A stretch of DNA of 64,000 nucleotides, from the NCBI RefSeq assembly GCF_000518865.1, contig NZ_JAEK01000007.1, positions 62,001-126,000 on the forward strand, written 5' to 3'. The notes under the pieces were generated by a model. That model was not told the origin of the DNA, did not search any database, and saw only the letters and a program-made list of their open reading frames with translations. Shown in pieces: positions 39,237-47,755 of the stretch. Within the stretch, counting starts at the first letter, position 1. Every line of letters begins with the position of its first letter. Position numbers and translations under genes: made by a program. Source of the stretch: Bacillus sp. J37. GTDB lineage: Bacteria > Bacillota > Bacilli > Bacillales > Bacillaceae.

Positions 39237-40823
39237 TTATTTCTGTGATGTAACACCTTGGTAGTCGTTTTCTTCTAAAAGATCAACTAACTCGATGTCT
39301 TTTTGATTTTCTAAAAAGTATCGCAATGTAAATTCATTTTCAAACAATACCGCATAGGCACCAAAACGGTCACGAACAAGCATGCTTCTTGAATCAAAGA
39401 AACGTTTATCAAACTTCTCGCTCTTGATCCATCTTGGAATTCGTTCTCCAAGGGGAGTGAATTCAATCTCGACATTATATTCAGCCTTCATTCGGTATTC
39501 AAACACCTCAAACTGAAGTTGACCGACTGCACCAAGGATGATCGAGTCATTTAACTCTTGGCGGTATAGTTGAATCGCGCCTTCTTGAACAAGCTGTTCA
39601 ATACCTTTTCGGAATTGCTTCGACTTCATGACGTTTTTCGCCTGAACCCGCTTGAATAGCTCAGGTGGGAATTGTGGCAGCTCTTCATATTGATAAGAGT
39701 CTTTCCCACCGATTAATGTATCACCAATTTGATATATATTCGGGTCATATATCCCAATAATATCACCAGGATAAGCTTCATCTACCGTGTCACGGTCTTT
39801 TGCCATAAAGGCCTGCGTTTGATTTAGCTTAATCGTTTTATTTGTACGACTTAAGTTCACACTCATGCCTCGTTCAAATTTCCCGGAACATACACGGAAA
39901 AAGGCAATACGGTCACGGTGTGCCGGGTTCATATTGGCTTGGATTTTAAAGATATAACCTGAAAATTGATCTTTTTCCGGCTCAATTAAGCCTTGATCTG
40001 TTTTACGCGGCTGTGGTTGTGCAGCAAATTGTAAAAACGTATCAAAGAATGTTTGCACACCAAAATTAGCAAGGGCACTACCAAAGAAGACAGGTGTTAG
40101 CTCTCCTTTTTCCACTCGCTCAGATGAAAATTCATTCCCTGCTTCTTCAAGCAGTTCCAGCTCACCTAATGTATCTTGATAGATGACATTTTCCTCAATA
40201 TCTGTTCCAGATAACTCGCTTAAGGGGATCACTTCTTCTTCTTCATCCCCTTTGAAGCGAACAAATTGTTTATTGAAGCGGTCATGAATACCTAAGAAAC
40301 GTTTCCCGCTTCCAACCGGCCAGTTCATTGGATATGATTCAATCCCAAGTACTTCCTCAATTTCTGAAAGCAATTCCAAAGGATCTCTTCCTTCACGGTC
40401 AAGCTTGTTTATAAATGTAAAGATTGGAATTCCTCTCATCCGGCAAACTTTGAAAAGTTTAATGGTTTGAGGCTCAACACCTTTTGTTGAATCAATGATC
40501 ATGACAACACTATCTACTGCGGTTAATGTACGGTATGTGTCTTCACTGAAGTCTTCATGTCCCGGTGTATCCAAAATATTGACGTGGAATTCATGATACG
40601 GAAAGCTCATAACACTTGATGTTACCGAGATCCCACGTTTTTTTTCAATTTCCATCCAGTCAGATGCGGCAAATTTTCCTGATTTCTTTCCTTTAACTGT
40701 TCCTGTTGAACGGATAATTTGACCAAAGAAAAGGAGTTTTTCTGTTAACGTCGTTTTCCCTGCATCCGGGTGGGAAATGATCGCAAACGTACGTCGTTTA
40801 TTTATTTCCTGTTGTAAGCTCAT
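39237..40823 (-). CDS. prfC: Peptide chain release factor 3
   Basis: 528 residues from the ATG at 40823 ([11 protein letters not shown]); a TTG two codons upstream is also in frame. Translation GTPase motifs include G1 SHPDAGKT (17-24), [18 protein letters not shown] and NKLDREGRD. The C-terminal part is of the RF3 type ([18 protein letters not shown]). RF3 recycles RF1/RF2 from the ribosome. B. subtilis 168 lacks prfC, so its presence is informative about the lineage. Confidence 0.95.
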   Translation of the reverse strand: MSLQQEINKRRTFAIISHPDAGKTTLTEKLLFFGQIIRSTGTVKGKKSGKFAASDWMEIEKKRGISVTSSVMSFPYHEFHVNILDTPGHEDFSEDTYRTLTAVDSVVMIIDSTKGVEPQTIKLFKVCRMRGIPIFTFINKLDREGRDPLELLSEIEEVLGIESYPMNWPVGSGKRFLGIHDRFNKQFVRFKGDEEEEVIPLSELSGTDIEENVIYQDTLGELELLEEAGNEFSSERVEKGELTPVFFGSALANFGVQTFFDTFLQFAAQPQPRKTDQGLIEPEKDQFSGYIFKIQANMNPAHRDRIAFFRVCSGKFERGMSVNLSRTNKTIKLNQTQAFMAKDRDTVDEAYPGDIIGIYDPNIYQIGDTLIGGKDSYQYEELPQFPPELFKRVQAKNVMKSKQFRKGIEQLVQEGAIQLYRQELNDSIILGAVGQLQFEVFEYRMKAEYNVEIEFTPLGERIPRWIKSEKFDKRFFDSRSMLVRDRFGAYAVLFENEFTLRYFLENQKDIELVDLLEENDYQGVTSQK

Positions 40824-40913
40824 TCGCAATAACCTCTTTTAATTAAATTCGTGCTTCAAATATACTACAAAGCGCTTCAAAGAACAATTTTAATAAGGCT
40901 GTTTTTAATATGA

Positions 40914-41042
40914 GGCCGTTCCATTGCGCTCCAGACACTCGCTTTCCGCGGGGAGGAAGCTAAGCCTCCTCGGCTTCGCCTGTGGGGTCTCAGCCTTCCT
41001 CACTTCCCGCAGGAGTCGAGTGTCTTCCACTCCATTCCACTA
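40914..41042. repeat. A3: dispersed GC-rich element of about 130 bp
   Basis: Starts CCGTTCCATTGCGCTCCAG and ends CCACTCCATTCCACTA, nearly the same ends as A1. Internal inverted pieces GACACTCG and CGAGTGTC, and GCGGGGAGGAAGC with CTTCCCGCAGGAG, make it an imperfect palindrome. It lies upstream of prfC and past the terminator of the small membrane protein. Confidence 0.8.
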
Positions 41043-41086
41043 ACATTTTAGAGTAAGTTTTAATAGCAACATAATTTAACATAATA

Positions 41087-41112
41087 AAAACAGGGACATC
41101 GTACCCCTGTTT
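41087..41112 (-). terminator. Terminator after the 56-residue membrane protein
   Basis: AACAGGGA and the CCCTGTTT half pair, with a T-run on the minus strand. It overlaps the stop codon of the small gene. Confidence 0.75.
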
Positions 41113-41281
41113 AGCGCTGATATCGTCTTTTATGTTTTATTCTTTCTTTATTTTTGTCCGTTTCAACTAGATTCCATGCGGTGGTGTATCGGTATTTTTT
41201 TCCCCAGATTTGAATGAGCATTTTCATTCCGGTTATAAAGCATAGAAGTAATAGACTAACAATTAGAAATAAAATGTCCAT
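41111..41281 (-). CDS. Small single-pass membrane protein, unknown function
   Basis: 56 residues from the ATG at 41281 (MDILFLIVSLLLLCFITG), which has GGGGGAACG upstream; the frame is open 10 codons further. One N-terminal membrane helix is followed by a basic tail (KNKERIKHKRRYQR). It has its own terminator. I do not recognise the family. It may be co-transcribed with a neighbour or stand alone. Confidence 0.65.
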   Translation of the reverse strand: MDILFLIVSLLLLCFITGMKMLIQIWGKKYRYTTAWNLVETDKNKERIKHKRRYQR

Positions 41282-41329
41282 CTGCGTTCCCCCAATCATT
41301 CTTGTACACATGTATATGTTTGAGATGGG

Positions 41330-41357
41330 AAAACATGATGGTTTTTACTCATCATGT
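41330..41357 (-). terminator. Weak terminator after the CapA-like gene
   Basis: ACATGATG (41333-41340) and CATCATGT (41350-41357) pair, with TTTT on the minus strand. It overlaps the capA stop codon. Confidence 0.5.
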
Positions 41358-42491
41358 AAATGAAAATGTAAGTTCAGGTACCCACTGATTCATATGCTTT
41401 TTAATTTCTTCGTATAGCTTTTCTTTACCTGATAGTTGCTCGAGCGGTTGAACATGGTACATTTCATTTACGAAGGTTGGGACGAAGGATGGTTCTTTTA
41501 GGACGATATCACCGGTTTCGAGTTTTTTTTCGACGTTTAGTTTTAGAACTCCTCCGATATCTTTGTAATCTTCGGTTTGACCTGTAAAGAAATTACCGAG
41601 TGAATAGGCAACAAATGAGCGTTTTCCATCTTCTCTTTCGATCCATTCCATTGGTTGAAGAACATGTGGATGGTGTCCGATGATGATGTCTGCTCCTGCA
41701 TTTGCTGTTTTAATAGCTAACTGCTTTTGCTCTTCATTTGGCAATCTTTCATATTCTTTTCCAAAATGAAGACTTACCACAACGACATCAGAGATTGTCT
41801 TAGCTTGTTTAATCTCTTGTTTGATGTTTTTCTCATCCATTCGATTCACTAAGTAAGGCTTATCTGTCGGGGTTTCAATGCCATTCGTCCCATATGTATA
41901 AGCAAGGAATGAAAAAACGATTCCATTCTTTTCGATTGTGCGAATGTTCTTTTTATCTTCTTCCGATAAGAAAGCTCCGGTATAAGGAATCCCTAGTTTA
42001 TTCCAATGGGAGATTGCACTTTGTATGGCCTTTTCACCACGATCCAGTGTATGGTTATTTGCTATTGTGACTAAATCGATACCGCTTTCTTTTAATATAT
42101 CTCCAACTTCATATGGACTATTAAATGATGGATAGGTGGAAAGCCCAATTTCTGTACCGCCAATCATAGATTCCTGGTTGGCAATTGTTATATCCGCATT
42201 GCTTAATAAGGACTGAACATTTTTCAGATGAGGGGTAAAATCGTATTTTTCATCACCAATTTGAGCAGGCTCATACACACGGTCATGAATTAAAATATCA
42301 CCTATAGCCGAGATCGATGCCGTTGTCGTAATAATTTCTTCTTTTTCCTTCTCTTTCTCCACAATCTGCAGATCCTGTTTTTCTTCCACTTTCACAATTT
42401 GATTTTCAGGAGCTGATGCCAACTTGCCAAAATATAAGCCCAGACCACAAACTAGAAGAACGAGTAGGGTGAATGTGATGACCTTTTTCAT
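41352..42491 (-). CDS. CapA/PgsA-like extracytoplasmic metallophosphatase-fold protein
   Basis: 379 residues. An N-terminal anchor or signal (MKKVITFTLLVLLVCGLGLY) and a charged linker precede the CapA domain. Conserved blocks are IGDILIHDRVY, ANQESMIGG, IANNHTLDRG, SLHFGKEY, IIGHHPHVLQP and YSLGNFF. PgsA/CapA takes part in poly-gamma-glutamate synthesis, but no pgsB or pgsC is adjacent. An orphan CapA paralogue of unknown substrate is therefore more likely. Confidence 0.85.
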   Translation of the reverse strand: MKKVITFTLLVLLVCGLGLYFGKLASAPENQIVKVEEKQDLQIVEKEKEKEEIITTTASISAIGDILIHDRVYEPAQIGDEKYDFTPHLKNVQSLLSNADITIANQESMIGGTEIGLSTYPSFNSPYEVGDILKESGIDLVTIANNHTLDRGEKAIQSAISHWNKLGIPYTGAFLSEEDKKNIRTIEKNGIVFSFLAYTYGTNGIETPTDKPYLVNRMDEKNIKQEIKQAKTISDVVVVSLHFGKEYERLPNEEQKQLAIKTANAGADIIIGHHPHVLQPMEWIEREDGKRSFVAYSLGNFFTGQTEDYKDIGGVLKLNVEKKLETGDIVLKEPSFVPTFVNEMYHVQPLEQLSGKEKLYEEIKKHMNQWVPELTFSFT

Positions 42492-42556
42492 TAGGGTTAC
42501 TCCTTTTTAGAAAACTACTACTTCTAGTTTAACGTATAACTTGGAAGAAATTAACC

Positions 42557-42590
42557 AAAAAGACAGAACTCTGTCGAATTCTGCCTTCCT
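42557..42590 (-). terminator. Terminator after pit
   Basis: On the minus strand CAGAATTC and GAGTTCTG pair (one mismatch), followed by TCTTTTTGG. It is close to the pit stop. Confidence 0.65.
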
Positions 42591-42593
42591 TTT

Positions 42594-43592
42594 TTAAAGA
42601 ATGAAGTTAAGAAAATAATACACAATCCCTGCAAAAACCGCTGATGCAGGCAAGGTAACGATCCATGTAAACACCATGGCTTGAGCTGTTCCCCAATTAA
42701 CTCCTTTTATTCGGTTAGAAGCTCCTACTCCGAGAATCGATGAAGATATCACATGTGTTGTGCTGACTGGGAGATGAAGAAAAGTTGCACTTAAAATAAT
42801 GGATGCTGAAGAAACATCAGCAGCAACTCCGCTTACAGGTCTGATCTTCATAATTTTATTTCCAACTGTTTTAATAATTTTCCAGCCACCTACTGAAGTA
42901 CCGAGTGCCATTGCAAGCGCACAGGACAGCTGAACCCAAAACGGGATATCCATTGTTTTATGATAGTTATTGGCAATTAGGGCAAGTGTAATAATGCCCA
43001 TCGCTTTCTGGGCATCATTTGTTCCGTGTGTATATGCCTGAAATGCCGCTGTAATAATTTGAATTCTGCGAAATCGATTATTGGATTTCGTTAAAGAATG
43101 ATTCCTAAATAAGACCTTAAAGATACTGAATACGATGAAACCGATGATAAATGCTAATATTGGTGATAAAAAGAGAGACTGTGCAATCTTAGAAAAACCC
43201 GCATAATTAATACTGCCAAACCCTGAAGCGGCAATCGCTGCCCCAACAATAGAACCGATGATGGCATGTGAGGAACTGCTTGGAATTCCGTAGTACCATG
43301 TGATAAGGTTCCAGGCAATCGCTGAAATAAGAGCTGATAGAATGACAACAGACCCATTATGTAACGTAAACGGATCCACAATACCGCTTGTAATGGTTTT
43401 AGCAACACCTGTAAACGTAAGTGCTCCGATCAAGTTCATGAACGAGGCTAATATGATCGCATGCCTCGGCTTTAAGGCTTTTGTTGAAACACTTGTGGCA
43501 ATGGCATTTGCTGTATCGTGAAAGCCATTAATAAAATCAAAAGCCAACGCACCAATCACAATCAACACCGTAATCATTAATGTTACATCCAT
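42594..43592 (-). CDS. pit: PiT family inorganic phosphate transporter
   Basis: 332 residues, with about ten membrane helices. The duplicated PiT signatures are GFHDTANAIATSVSTKAL near the N-terminus and YTHGTNDAQKAMGI in the centre. It is a proton- or cation-coupled phosphate (metal phosphate) symporter. It lies 14 bp after the DUF47 gene, as ykaA-pit in B. subtilis. Confidence 0.95.
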   Translation of the reverse strand: MDVTLMITVLIVIGALAFDFINGFHDTANAIATSVSTKALKPRHAIILASFMNLIGALTFTGVAKTITSGIVDPFTLHNGSVVILSALISAIAWNLITWYYGIPSSSSHAIIGSIVGAAIAASGFGSINYAGFSKIAQSLFLSPILAFIIGFIVFSIFKVLFRNHSLTKSNNRFRRIQIITAAFQAYTHGTNDAQKAMGIITLALIANNYHKTMDIPFWVQLSCALAMALGTSVGGWKIIKTVGNKIMKIRPVSGVAADVSSASIILSATFLHLPVSTTHVISSSILGVGASNRIKGVNWGTAQAMVFTWIVTLPASAVFAGIVYYFLNFIL

Positions 43593-43606
43593 ATCTCTAT
43601 GTCCCC

Positions 43607-44230
43607 TTACGCATTCTTCATGACGATGCTATCTAATGTGTTGGCAACTTTACGACAGCTATCCACAATGCCTTCAAGTGACTCATATATATCTTTATAT
43701 TGAATGATTTTAATCGGGTCCTTTTCTGTTGCGAATAAATTTTTCAATGCGGTCCGCAGCAGGTTATCACTGTTGGCTTCATGTTCTTTTAATGCTGATG
43801 AATGGACCGGAATTGCCTGTAGTTTTTTCAATGATAATAAAGTGATTGCTTCTGAGATTTCGGTTGCACATTGATGATTGATGCGAAAAAACTTTTTCAT
43901 CTGATCTGTCAGGCTAGTAACTGAATACATTTCAAGCAGTCCCGCAATATGCTCAATTCCATCTAATACATCATCAATATGCAGAGCAAGCTGTAAAATA
44001 TCTTCCCTGTCAATCGGTGTAATAAATGTTTGATTCAATTCTTTTGTTATCTTTTGAATCAATTCGTCACCGGTTGATTCATACTCCTTAACATGTTCTA
44101 AAAATAGTTGTAATTCATGATGATTTGAAACCGGTTTTTCAACACAGAAGTATGTAGTTTCCTGCAGATTGCTTGTTATGCTTAATAATAACTCTGAAAA
44201 TTTATCTTTTTTCCCTTTTGAAAACATCAT
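43607..44230 (-). CDS. DUF47/PhoU-like phosphate transport regulator, YkaA-like
   Basis: 207 residues, all helical, with the DUF47 pattern (STGDELIQKITKELNQTFITPI and DREDILQLALHIDDVLDGIE). Members accompany Pit transporters and are thought to control them. The acidic DxxE-type motifs that bind metal in PhoU are present. First gene of the two-gene operon; GGAGG lies 8 bp before the ATG. Confidence 0.93.
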   Translation of the reverse strand: MMFSKGKKDKFSELLLSITSNLQETTYFCVEKPVSNHHELQLFLEHVKEYESTGDELIQKITKELNQTFITPIDREDILQLALHIDDVLDGIEHIAGLLEMYSVTSLTDQMKKFFRINHQCATEISEAITLLSLKKLQAIPVHSSALKEHEANSDNLLRTALKNLFATEKDPIKIIQYKDIYESLEGIVDSCRKVANTLDSIVMKNA

Positions 44231-44409
44231 AGTACGAATCCTCCATCGGTAAAAACTTGTCCTATATTATGAGTACGTCTGTCATCAATCAAACATACCT
44301 TCTCTATGTAAATTACTACGTATTGTAGCGTAAATCCCATGTTAAAAGCTAGCTGATCGGAAGATTATTAACTACTTTTCAGTTAATGGGAGAGTTTGGT
44401 CTGATAAAT

Positions 44410-44448
44410 AGCCGGGTATAATTTTGATACACCCTATGTATCCCGGCT
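44410..44448. promoter_or_regulatory. Inverted repeat and -10 region upstream of the desaturase
   Basis: AGCCGGG (44410-44416) and CCCGGCT (44442-44448) are inverted, with ATA/TAT continuing inward. A TATAAT (44417-44422) lies inside. It is 110 bp upstream of the desaturase start. It may be an operator over the promoter; the -35 is poor (TTTGGT). The rest of this 328-bp spacer shows nothing I recognise. Confidence 0.4.
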
Positions 44449-44558
44449 GGCTCTGCTGATAAAGATTTAATAGAACTGTATTTCCACAAACCTTCAAAGG
44501 CACTAATCGTTTTCTATACGTAGATAAACAAAATCAGGAAAGGGGAAACCTTAAAAAA

Positions 44559-45587
44559 ATGAATGAACAGAACCCAAGGGCTTTGAGAAAATTGGTTAGC
44601 CCTTATGAAAAATCTGATTTACAAAAAAGCAATTGGCAAATCATTAACACATTGGTACCATTTTTCCTCTTATGGTGTTTGGCATATAAGAGCCTGTCAA
44701 TTTCTTATTTCCTTACATTAGCGATTTCTGTCGTTGCGGCTGGTTTTCTAGTGAGGACCTTCATCATCTTTCATGATTGCTGCCACTATTCCTTTTTTAA
44801 GAGCAGAAAGGCGAATCGAATCCTTGGAACAATAACAGGAATTTTGACTCTTCATCCTTTTGACCATTGGGCACACGACCATTCTGTCCATCATGCGACA
44901 AGCAGCAATCTGGACAAACGCGGGACGGGCGATATTTGGGTACTAACCGTTGAGGAATATAAGGAAGCCTCAACTAAGACAAAAATAATGTACCGTTTGT
45001 ACAGAAATCCGTTTGTTATGTTTGTTATTGGGCCGATTTACGTCTTCGGAATTACCAACCGTTTTAATCGTAAAGGAGCAAAACGCAAAGAACGGATGAA
45101 TACGTATGTAACAAATCTGGGGATCGTCGCTTTGGCAGCACTTTTATGTTGGGCAATCGGCTGGCAAAATTTCCTGCTGGTTCAGGTACCAATTTTTATG
45201 ATATCGGGATCCCTCGGAATTTGGATGTTTTATATTCAGCATACGTTTGAGGATTCTTATTTTGAAGAAGATGAGCACTGGGAATATGTAAAAGCAGCCG
45301 TTGAGGGAAGCTCTTTTTATAAGCTTCCAAAAGTTATGCAATGGCTAACAGGCAATATCGGTTTCCATCATGTTCATCATTTAAGCCCAAGAGTTCCAAA
45401 CTACAAGCTTGAAGAAGTACATAACAGCACTGAACCATTGCAAAACGTTCCAACCATTACACTGGCAACAAGCCTTAAGTCGTTAAAGTTCCGTCTATGG
45501 GATGAAGAAGGCAAAAAATTTGTTGGTTTTAACCACTTAACAGATGCCTCTAACAACCAAGCATCAGAGCGGCTAAGATCGGATTAA
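44559..45587 (+). CDS. des: Membrane fatty acid desaturase
   Basis: 342 residues, with four membrane helices in two pairs. The three histidine boxes are complete: HDCCH (72-76), HDHSVHH (106-112) and FHHVHH in the C-terminal third. They bind the di-iron centre. It introduces a cis double bond into membrane lipid acyl chains and is cold-induced through DesK/DesR in B. subtilis. No desKR genes are adjacent. AGGAAAGGGG lies about 13 bp upstream of the ATG. Position of the double bond cannot be told. Confidence 0.9.
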   Translation: MNEQNPRALRKLVSPYEKSDLQKSNWQIINTLVPFFLLWCLAYKSLSISYFLTLAISVVAAGFLVRTFIIFHDCCHYSFFKSRKANRILGTITGILTLHPFDHWAHDHSVHHATSSNLDKRGTGDIWVLTVEEYKEASTKTKIMYRLYRNPFVMFVIGPIYVFGITNRFNRKGAKRKERMNTYVTNLGIVALAALLCWAIGWQNFLLVQVPIFMISGSLGIWMFYIQHTFEDSYFEEDEHWEYVKAAVEGSSFYKLPKVMQWLTGNIGFHHVHHLSPRVPNYKLEEVHNSTEPLQNVPTITLATSLKSLKFRLWDEEGKKFVGFNHLTDASNNQASERLRSD

Positions 45588-45723
45588 CTAAACTCCGCTA
45601 AATAGATATGTGAATGTTGAATCAATCTTAACTTCTCCATCCAGATGTTCGTATGTATATTCCTCATATTCCATTACCTTTTGGGAATATTAGTTCATAA
45701 TCGATAGGAAAAGGAGGATGAGA

Positions 45724-45885
45724 ATGTTTGGACTAGGAAAAAAGATCAATACGCTGTTTTGGATTGCGATCTTTGGCCTCATTTTAACGACCATCTATTC
45801 AGCTATTCTCCTTTATCAGGGGATTGACTCTAAACGAAAGTTAAATTTTATTTGGGGCAAAAGCAAGAAGGAAACTGAAGGCTAA
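45724..45885 (+). CDS. 53-residue single-pass membrane protein
   Basis: A short gene with a strong AAGGAGG (45711-45717) 6 bp before the ATG and its own terminator directly after the stop. The product begins MFGLGKKINTLFW, has one membrane helix (IAIFGLILTTIYSAILLY) and ends in a charged tail (GKSKKETEG). I do not recognise the family. An inverted pair ATATTCC/GGAATAT lies between 45658 and 45690, upstream. Confidence 0.7.
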   Translation: MFGLGKKINTLFWIAIFGLILTTIYSAILLYQGIDSKRKLNFIWGKSKKETEG

Positions 45886-45887
45886 AT

Positions 45888-45919
45888 AAACAAGGACCTG
45901 TTTTTCAGGTCCTTGTTTC
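45888..45919 (+). terminator. Terminator after the 53-residue gene
   Basis: AAACAAGGACCTG (45888-45900) and CAGGTCCTTGTTT (45906-45918) are perfect 13-bp arms around TTTTT. Confidence 0.88.
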
Positions 45920-45955
45920 ATGTTATAAATGGATAAAACTTGGTACTTAAGTTTT

Positions 45956-46138
45956 AGTGTCTAGCTCCAGCGCCTAGCCCCGAAGCACAGGACGTGCAAG
46001 TGCAGTCTTTGCGACAGGACGTCGCGTTCTTAGACTGCCTAAAGGTTAAGCCACAAATGAATGGAAGACAAAGAACGTCTTCTATTCATTTGCCTCTTAT
46101 GCTTGTCGGGTCTGATCAAGGCCCTTGCGCTTTTCTTA
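45956..46138. repeat. B2: dispersed hairpin element, long form
   Basis: Opens AGTGTCTAGCTCCAGCGCC and closes GCCCTTGCGCTTTTCTTA, like B1. The central hairpin has arms AAATGAAT (46055-46062) and ATTCATTT (46084-46091), an inner GAAGAC/GTCTTC stem and the loop AAAGAAC. An extra hairpin GCAGTCT/AGACTGC (about 46002-46038) is absent from B1. The last TTA is the cls stop codon. Confidence 0.78.
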
Positions 46139-47584
46139 TAAAATCGGCGAAAGAAGCCGCGAGACAGATTCTTTAAACCGGATTGTTCTTGAACGCTGAA
46201 CATAAGCCTCAATGGTTAATTGTCTTGATTTCTCCATATCCTCGATAAATGACTCATACAGCTTTGTCGCTATCTCAACATCATATAAAAAGGCATTTAC
46301 TTCAAAATTCAATCTAAAGCTTCTCATATCAATGTTTGCTGTTCCAACTGATGCAATTTCATGATCAACGACAATTGTTTTTGCATGGATAAATCCATTT
46401 TCATAAATGTAGATGTTAGCTCCGGATTTTAATAACTCACTAGCGTAGGAAAGTGTTGCCCAATACACAAATGGATGATCAGGTTTATCCGGGATCATCA
46501 ATTTCACTTCAACACCTGATAGACATGCAATCTTCAAGGCATCTAAAATACTGGCATCAGGGATAAAGTAAGGTGTTTGGATGTAAATCGACTCACTTGC
46601 TGATGATATCATCTTCATATAACCGTTTTTAATTTGCTCCCATTCTGAATCAGGTCCGCTTGTCACGATTTGGATGCTGCTATCACCTGTTTTCGGCTGC
46701 TCCGGAAATAATTCAGGACTGTAGGAAATCACTCGTTTTTCTGTTGCTTGATTCCAATCAAGTATGAACCGGGCTTGAATCGCATGGACAGCTGTTCCCT
46801 GAATTTTCAGGTGTGTATCACGCCAATAGCCAAAAGACGGATCAAGCCCCAAATATTCATCACCAACATTAAAGCCTCCAACATACCCGATGCTCCCATC
46901 AATAATCACTAGTTTTCGATGGTTTCGATAATTGAGCCGCAAATTGATCCATCTAAGTTTTGATGGAAAAAACACCTCAACTTCTCCTTCTGCTTTCCGT
47001 AGATCTTTAAAAAACCTGGGTCTTAAGCTTCTTGATCCAAGATCATCATATAAAACCCTGACCTTCACACCTTGCTCAGCTTTCTTCGTTAATGCGGTAA
47101 CTAATCGCTTACCAAGTTCATCCTTTTTTAAAATATAATACTGCAGGTGAATATGATGTTTTGCCTGCTCAATATCCTTCAATAATGTTTCAAATTTCTC
47201 ATTTCCATCTGTAAATATCTCTACATCATTATCATCCGTTAACAAGGCATCATTATTGAGCACATGCATGTTGATCATTTGCTTATATTTTTTGGCTATC
47301 TCACTTTTAAAAACAAATGAATTATTTCTGATCTCTTCTAATTGAGTAGCTAGCAGCTTATCAATTCCCAGCTTTTTCCGATCTTCCCATTGAAACATCC
47401 GATATCTGCTTAAATTTTGACCAAAAAGCAGATACAGCAAAAACCCCAATAACGGGATAAAAAACAACACCAACAGCCATGCCCAAGACGATGAGGCATC
47501 TCTTCGTTCTCTAAAAATCATGACAATCGCAAAGAACGTATTTAAAAGGAAGATAAACCCGAGTAAAATTGAACCAATTTCCAT
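46136..47584 (-). CDS. cls: Cardiolipin synthase (phospholipase D family)
   Basis: 482 residues. Two N-terminal membrane helices (ILLGFIFLLNTFFAIVMIF and SWAWLLVLFFIPLLGFLLYL) precede two PLD domains. The HKD motifs are HRKLVIIDGSIGYVGG and HAKTIVVDHEIASVGTAN. It condenses two phosphatidylglycerols to cardiolipin and glycerol at the membrane. The length is typical. Its stop codon lies in repeat B2. Confidence 0.95.
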   Translation of the reverse strand: MEIGSILLGFIFLLNTFFAIVMIFRERRDASSSWAWLLVLFFIPLLGFLLYLLFGQNLSRYRMFQWEDRKKLGIDKLLATQLEEIRNNSFVFKSEIAKKYKQMINMHVLNNDALLTDDNDVEIFTDGNEKFETLLKDIEQAKHHIHLQYYILKKDELGKRLVTALTKKAEQGVKVRVLYDDLGSRSLRPRFFKDLRKAEGEVEVFFPSKLRWINLRLNYRNHRKLVIIDGSIGYVGGFNVGDEYLGLDPSFGYWRDTHLKIQGTAVHAIQARFILDWNQATEKRVISYSPELFPEQPKTGDSSIQIVTSGPDSEWEQIKNGYMKMISSASESIYIQTPYFIPDASILDALKIACLSGVEVKLMIPDKPDHPFVYWATLSYASELLKSGANIYIYENGFIHAKTIVVDHEIASVGTANIDMRSFRLNFEVNAFLYDVEIATKLYESFIEDMEKSRQLTIEAYVQRSRTIRFKESVSRLLSPIL

Positions 47585-47755
47585 ATAAATTCCTCACATA
47601 TCTTTTTCTACTAGTAATCATAGTATATCTTGAAAGATAAATTATTTGTCAGTTTTTTTCATCTAACTACTGTGAGAACACTCTTCACTGTGATAAAATA
47701 TCTCTTAATGAATTTTCAAAAATTTTTATTTCCTATAGAGGTGAAAAAAAGGATC

